Source: an uncultured Oscillospiraceae bacterium (lineage in GTDB: Bacteria; Bacillota; Clostridia; Oscillospirales; Oscillospiraceae). From it: a stretch of DNA of 43,565 bases. Below are positions 39,877-43,565 of the stretch, piece by piece. Position numbers and translations under genes: made by a program. The notes beneath the pieces were generated by a model. The model was not told where the DNA came from. It made no database searches and worked only from the letters and a program-made list of their open reading frames with translations. The DNA is taken from NCBI GenBank assembly GCA_934655875.1, contig CAKUHB010000022.1:1-43565 (forward strand), written 5' to 3'. The first letter of the stretch is position 1. Each line of letters opens with the position of its first letter.

Positions 39877-41586
39877 TCATCCGACCAGCTTCCAACTGCT
39901 GAACTGCCAATCGGTGGTGTAGCTGTTGTCCCGGACGAGAACATCGGACGGGATGCTCACATGCGCGCTGTTGGCGATGAAGACCGTGTTGAGGCCGTAA
40001 ATCGGTGCAGTAGCCATGTATTCCATCGCGGCCGCCTGGATCTCATAGGCAGCTTCCTTCGCGGAAGCGTCGTCTGTGGTGGCGTTATATTTGTCGAGCA
40101 GGGTATTAAAAACCTCTCGGCGATATTCTTCGTCGCCCATGATCGGGTCCTCGCCGCCGCCAACGGTGAAGTTGGTATAGAGGATAACAGGATCGAGCTT
40201 ATTCCAGCCAGCGTACATAATATCGTAGTTGTGTACGTCATAAAGGATAGAACCAAGATCGCCGGTTGCCAGGAAGGCCTCTGCCGTGATGCCTGCGTCA
40301 GCAAGATTCTGGCAGACCAGATCCATTGCGTCGACGGTCGTCTGATCGTCATAGTAATAGCAGATACGGATCTTCTTGGAATAGTCAAAGCCAGCCTCGT
40401 CCAGCAGCTCCTTGGCCTTTTCCACGTCGCGTTCAAACGGTGCAATATCTGTGTTATAGTAGGGATGAGAGTTTGCAAGATACGTAGTTTTCACCTCGGC
40501 CTGACCGGCATAGAGGCTTGCAAACGCTTCCTTGTCGATCAGCAGGTTGATGGCCTGACGGACACGGTTGTCCTTGATGCCGGGATTCTCCTGCCCATCG
40601 GACGCGCCGACCTGATTGAAGATGAAGAAGCGCATATAGTTCGAGGTCAGCAGGTAGCTCTCAACGTCGGCGTTCTGTGCCTTGATGTTGTCGGCGACCG
40701 CGATATCGTTCATAGCGTTGCCATACGCGAAGTCCAGATCGCCTGCGATCATGGAAGCAACGATTGCGTCGTTGCCGCCGGTCGCGTAGCTGGTAAACAG
40801 GACGTTTTCGATGCCTGCAGGCTCGCCCCAGTAATTTTCGTTGCGCACGCAGGTGAAATAGTCAGGGAAGGAGACCTGATCGATCTTATACGCACCGGTG
40901 CCGAACGGCTTTTCCCAGAAGCTACAGGTATTAAAGTCTGCCGGGGCAACACCCTCAAAAGCGTGCTTGGGCAGAATGGCGACCTGCGCGACACCGACCA
41001 TAAAGCCGCGGCTCGGTGCCGTCAGCTTCACCGTCACGGTGTTGCCGTCCGCGCTGACGCCGGACAGCGTCTGGGCACCTTCGTTCATGACCGCATCGGC
41101 ACCTTCAATGCAGCTGATCTCAGACTTACCGACTGCCGTATTGGGATTCGCAATATTGCCCCAGAGTGAAAAGACAACGTCATCTGCCGTGAACGGAGTT
41201 CCATCCTGCCATGTTACTCCGTCACGGATGGTGAATGTGTAGGTCAGGCCGTCGTCGCTGACCGTATAGTCGGTTGCCAGGCCCATGACATATTCGCCGG
41301 AGCCATTGACGCTCACAAGACGGTCAAAAACCATGTACGGATACAGGCACTGCACATCTCTCCACGGATTTTCAAAGAGTGTGTCGATGCCAGTTGCGGC
41401 GTGCCAGACAAGCTTGAGCGTTCCGCTCTCTGCTGCAGGCTGCTCAGACGTCTGTTCGGTCGCTGTTTCGGTGGTTCCGGTCGTTTCGGGAGTCTGCTCG
41501 TCTGCAGTCTGCGCAGGTGCCTTTGTACAGGCGGCCAGCGAGAGGAGCATGACGAGTGCGAGGAGCAATGCAAGGTAACGTTTCAT
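39877..41586 (-). CDS. Family 5 solute-binding lipoprotein of the Dpp/Opp transporter
   Basis: 569 residues. Residues 1-20 form a lipoprotein signal peptide ending in the lipobox LAAC with Cys20, followed by a Thr/Glu-rich tether to about residue 55. The rest has the SBP_bac_5 pattern: GLTYTFTIRDGVTWQDGTPF, TADDVVFSL, FGTGAYKI, DNRVRQAINLLIDKEAF and a final NTVFIANSAHV. It captures the substrate outside the membrane. Dpp-type binders take peptides, but the SatA branch takes sialic acid, and the downstream genes favour a sugar. First gene of the operon; GGAGGAAG lies upstream of the ATG. Confidence 0.92.
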   Translation of the reverse strand: MKRYLALLLALVMLLSLAACTKAPAQTADEQTPETTGTTETATEQTSEQPAAESGTLKLVWHAATGIDTLFENPWRDVQCLYPYMVFDRLVSVNGSGEYVMGLATDYTVSDDGLTYTFTIRDGVTWQDGTPFTADDVVFSLWGNIANPNTAVGKSEISCIEGADAVMNEGAQTLSGVSADGNTVTVKLTAPSRGFMVGVAQVAILPKHAFEGVAPADFNTCSFWEKPFGTGAYKIDQVSFPDYFTCVRNENYWGEPAGIENVLFTSYATGGNDAIVASMIAGDLDFAYGNAMNDIAVADNIKAQNADVESYLLTSNYMRFFIFNQVGASDGQENPGIKDNRVRQAINLLIDKEAFASLYAGQAEVKTTYLANSHPYYNTDIAPFERDVEKAKELLDEAGFDYSKKIRICYYYDDQTTVDAMDLVCQNLADAGITAEAFLATGDLGSILYDVHNYDIMYAGWNKLDPVILYTNFTVGGGEDPIMGDEEYRREVFNTLLDKYNATTDDASAKEAAYEIQAAAMEYMATAPIYGLNTVFIANSAHVSIPSDVLVRDNSYTTDWQFSSWKLVG

Positions 41587-41798
41587 GATTCTTCCTCCAT
41601 GTCCAGTATTTCGACGCGGTGTGCGCCGTTCGTAGTCTCAGGCTAACAAGCCCGACCGGCAAAGTCAACGCTTTGAACGAAAGAGGGTAATATATCAAAC
41701 CATTTGTCAATATTTTGGGGAGACGGCGCGCGCGGAATCGTGTAAAATGAGATACAGATTCCAAACGCCGCGCAGCAAACTGGATGGTTTTTCCGTCC

Positions 41799-41828
41799 TT
41801 GACGGCATTTCGTGTTATCGTGTATAAA
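41799..41828 (+). promoter_or_regulatory. Promoter of the amidohydrolase gene
   Basis: TTGACG (41799-41804), an 18-nt spacer and TATAAA (41823-41828), then AGGAG at 41838-41842 before the ATG at 41852. The opposite-strand promoter of the transport operon must also lie in 41587-41798: a TTGACA box is seen there on the minus strand (41710-region) but without a well-spaced -10. Confidence 0.65.
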
Positions 41829-41851
41829 ATACCTGTCAGGAGTCTCCCATT

Positions 41852-42712
41852 ATGAATGATCTGCATCATCTTCCCGCGCTCCGTGCGCTGCCCGCCATCG
41901 ATATCCACGCGCATTACGGCTGCTGGAATCTGCCCCGGCCGCAGCTTCAATCGGCGCAGGCCGAGATGCCGGGAGAGCTTTCCCTGCTGCTGCGCAACAG
42001 CGCATACGCCAATATCGCCGTCTCCTGCGTCAGCCATCTCGGGACGCTCTTCCCCGTCGGCAGCGCAGACCTTCACTGGAATGAGGACGCGCTGCTCGAA
42101 CTGTCCGGCGTCCCGCGCGTCAGGCTGCTCGTGACGCTCGACCCGCGGCTTCCGGAGAGCTTCCAGCAGGCCGAGCGGCTGCTTGCATCCGGGCAGTGTC
42201 TGGGGCTGAAGCTCCACCCAGTCGTCCATGGTTACTCTATTTCAGCTTATGGCGAAGCAGTCTATGCTTTTGCCGAACGGCTCGGTGCACCCATCGTTAC
42301 GCACACCGGCGAAATCGGATGCATGCCAGAGGACTTTGTCCCGTTTGCAGACCGGCATCCGACTGTGATCACCGTCCTGTCGCATCTCGGCTGCAGTCCA
42401 GACGGCGATGGGATGCACCAGTGCCGCGCAATTGAGCAGAGCAAAGCCGGTAATCTCTATACCGATACCTCCAGCTGGCACAGCATGGAGATGAATCTGC
42501 TCGAACGCGCCGTACAGGCCGTCGGCGCAGACCGAATCCTGTTCGGTACAGACTCCGGCTGCTATTTCAGCCCCGCGCAGCGCGCCCGGATCGACTGTGC
42601 ACTTCTGCATGCGGAGGAAAAGAAACAGATCCTGTTTGAAAACGCGCTCCGACTGTTCCCGCAGCTGCAACCGGCCTATGCGTCCGGCTGCGCCGCGCTG
42701 CTTCAGCTCTGA
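41852..42712 (+). CDS. Amidohydrolase-family (metal-dependent) hydrolase
   Basis: 286 residues of the amidohydrolase_2/TatD-like group. AIDIHAHYG carries H-x-H near the start, LGLKLHPVVHGYS the metal His, PIVTHTGEIG and VLSHLGC further His, and ILFGTDSGCYF the catalytic Asp. No signal peptide. It cleaves or decarboxylates an unknown ring or amide compound. It is divergent from the transport operon and shares its control region, so the two may be co-regulated. The promoter and AGGAG site support the start. Confidence 0.85.
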   Translation: MNDLHHLPALRALPAIDIHAHYGCWNLPRPQLQSAQAEMPGELSLLLRNSAYANIAVSCVSHLGTLFPVGSADLHWNEDALLELSGVPRVRLLVTLDPRLPESFQQAERLLASGQCLGLKLHPVVHGYSISAYGEAVYAFAERLGAPIVTHTGEIGCMPEDFVPFADRHPTVITVLSHLGCSPDGDGMHQCRAIEQSKAGNLYTDTSSWHSMEMNLLERAVQAVGADRILFGTDSGCYFSPAQRARIDCALLHAEEKKQILFENALRLFPQLQPAYASGCAALLQL

Positions 42713-42729
42713 GCGCCCGGAGGTTTTTT

Positions 42730-43565
42730 ATGATCGATCTCTTTCGCCGCCTTTACGGGCATTCCTTCCAGCGTCGGCTGGCGCTGTGCCTGAGCTGCAT
42801 CTGCGTCGCGTCCGTGCTGCTGGTCGGCGTCTGCTCCTACCGGCTGGCGTCCAGAGAGCTGCGCGCACTCAGCAGTAAGCTGTCCGAACGCAATATCGCT
42901 TCCGCCGGGCAGGCGCTGGACGATTATCTCCAGTCCGTGCAGGACTGGACGACGCAGATGCTCCGGATCGCACCCCTGCGAAAGGCCGCCGGACAATCCA
43001 GCAGTGCCGACGCAGAGTCTCTCCGCGGCCAGATCGCCGGGCAGATCCGCAACCACGTCAGCAGCGCCTTTTCAGACGGCGTCAGCTTCCCTCTGGTCGA
43101 GCTGCACCTGAAAAACGGCCTGTCATATACATACTCGACAAATTACCGTGCCTGCTTTTCCTGCTATGAAGACGTCCTCGCGCTGCTCTCCGCGCGCGGT
43201 CTGGAGCCGCAGAGCGACTATATCCGCACACAATGGGCCGTGTGCACATTGCAGGAGAGCAAAAGCAACTATTCCCGCTCCCAGCTGTTCTGCATCCGCT
43301 TTCTCTATGATTCCGCGACGATGGAAAAGCTCGGCGTTCTTCTGTTCGCCATCGATCCCGACGAACTCAGCCACACATTTTCCGATGTTGCCGACGGCGG
43401 CCTGATCCTCGGGCGCGACGGCATCATCTATTCCTCTGCCGGGCAGTATACCGTCGGAAACGTCTATCAGGACGACAGCCGCGGGGAGCTGTTCAAAACA
43501 GAGTCCGGCACGCGCACGCTCTCCTACAAAAACCGCTATGGCCGGACGGTCATGCTCTCCTGCCG
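42730..43565 (+). CDS. Membrane sensor protein, N-terminal part (probably sensor histidine kinase), cut by the window end
   Basis: The frame is open from the ATG at 42730 to the window edge (278 codons). A membrane helix at about residues 17-40 (LALCLSCICVASVLLVGVC) is followed by a large outer domain: SKLSERNIASAGQALDDYLQ (helix), then beta-rich sequence with VLLFAIDPDELSHTF and LILGRDGIIYSSAG, the LGxDGxIxYS pattern of double-Cache sensor domains. Together this is the start of YesM-type histidine kinases or similar receptors. It lies 17 bp after the amidohydrolase gene, in the same operon, and could sense the sugar handled by the divergent operon. The signalling output domain is outside the window. 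Confidence 0.75.
   Translation, partial: MIDLFRRLYGHSFQRRLALCLSCICVASVLLVGVCSYRLASRELRALSSKLSERNIASAGQALDDYLQSVQDWTTQMLRIAPLRKAAGQSSSADAESLRGQIAGQIRNHVSSAFSDGVSFPLVELHLKNGLSYTYSTNYRACFSCYEDVLALLSARGLEPQSDYIRTQWAVCTLQESKSNYSRSQLFCIRFLYDSATMEKLGVLLFAIDPDELSHTFSDVADGGLILGRDGIIYSSAGQYTVGNVYQDDSRGELFKTESGTRTLSYKNRYGRTVMLSC

Noticed and set aside
1..43565. CRISPR arrays, rRNA, riboswitches, restriction or other defence systems
   Set aside because: Looked for regularly spaced direct repeats, rRNA-like stretches and typical aptamer landmarks; none found. The only repeats are those listed.

Overview
The window reads as chromosome of a GC-rich, Gram-positive anaerobe of the Clostridia, most likely a gut Oscillospiraceae-type bacterium. 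The evidence is strong AGGAGG-type ribosome binding sites, tight ATGA-coupled operons, a Firmicutes-style type VII secretion (T7SSb) gene set, a lipoprotein-anchored Dpp/Opp transporter and recombinases typical of Clostridia integrative elements. Genus is not decidable from this sequence alone.

Left edge (1-2160): the window opens at the end of an integrated element. A 3' half of tRNA-Leu(UAA) (189-243), cut at the anticodon loop, is followed by a terminator. Then come a small conserved pair of convergent genes (407-887), a decayed iron-containing alcohol dehydrogenase fragment (1412-1561) and an intact flavodoxin-like reductase (1563-2012).

Centre left (2183-20091, all minus strand, read right to left): one compact cluster of 16 genes. 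It starts with a Crp/Fnr-type regulator and an FHA-FtsK/SpoIIIE motor of the EssC type. These are followed by a LytTR response regulator, an EspG-like protein, an EsaB/YukD-like ubiquitin-fold protein, five tandem WXG100-size proteins, two proteins of unknown function (one a plausible secreted substrate), a PP2C phosphatase, an FHA protein and two membrane Ser/Thr kinases. The first kinase carries a periplasmic-binding-protein-like outer domain; the second carries PASTA and Ig-like repeats. EsaA, EssA and EssB are not present in the window. The cluster looks like a type VII secretion machine wired to a phospho-Ser/Thr circuit (two kinases, one phosphatase, two FHA readers). This is the most interesting part of the window.

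Middle (20092-25260): mobile-element debris and recombinases. A second, diverged copy of the small gene pair from the left edge is followed by a promoter, an XRE repressor and a large serine recombinase in one operon. Tail-to-tail with them is a tyrosine integrase whose first 130 residues are a sigma-like/DUF1492-like protein fused in frame.

Right (25377-41586, minus strand, read right to left): a 16-gene operon for uptake and breakdown of an acylated amino sugar, probably sialic-acid-like. It encodes a Dpp/SatA-type ABC transporter (binding lipoprotein, two permeases, two ATPases), an SGNH esterase, an NAL/DapA-family aldolase, an SDR, an aldo/keto reductase, two paralogous small proteins, a YhcH/NanQ protein, NagB-like and NagA-like enzymes, an FGGY kinase, a ceramidase-like hydrolase and an EamA exporter. 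NanE and NanK are missing, so the chemistry differs from the textbook Nan pathway.

Right edge (41852-43565, plus strand): divergently transcribed amidohydrolase and the start of a membrane sensor protein that runs off the window.
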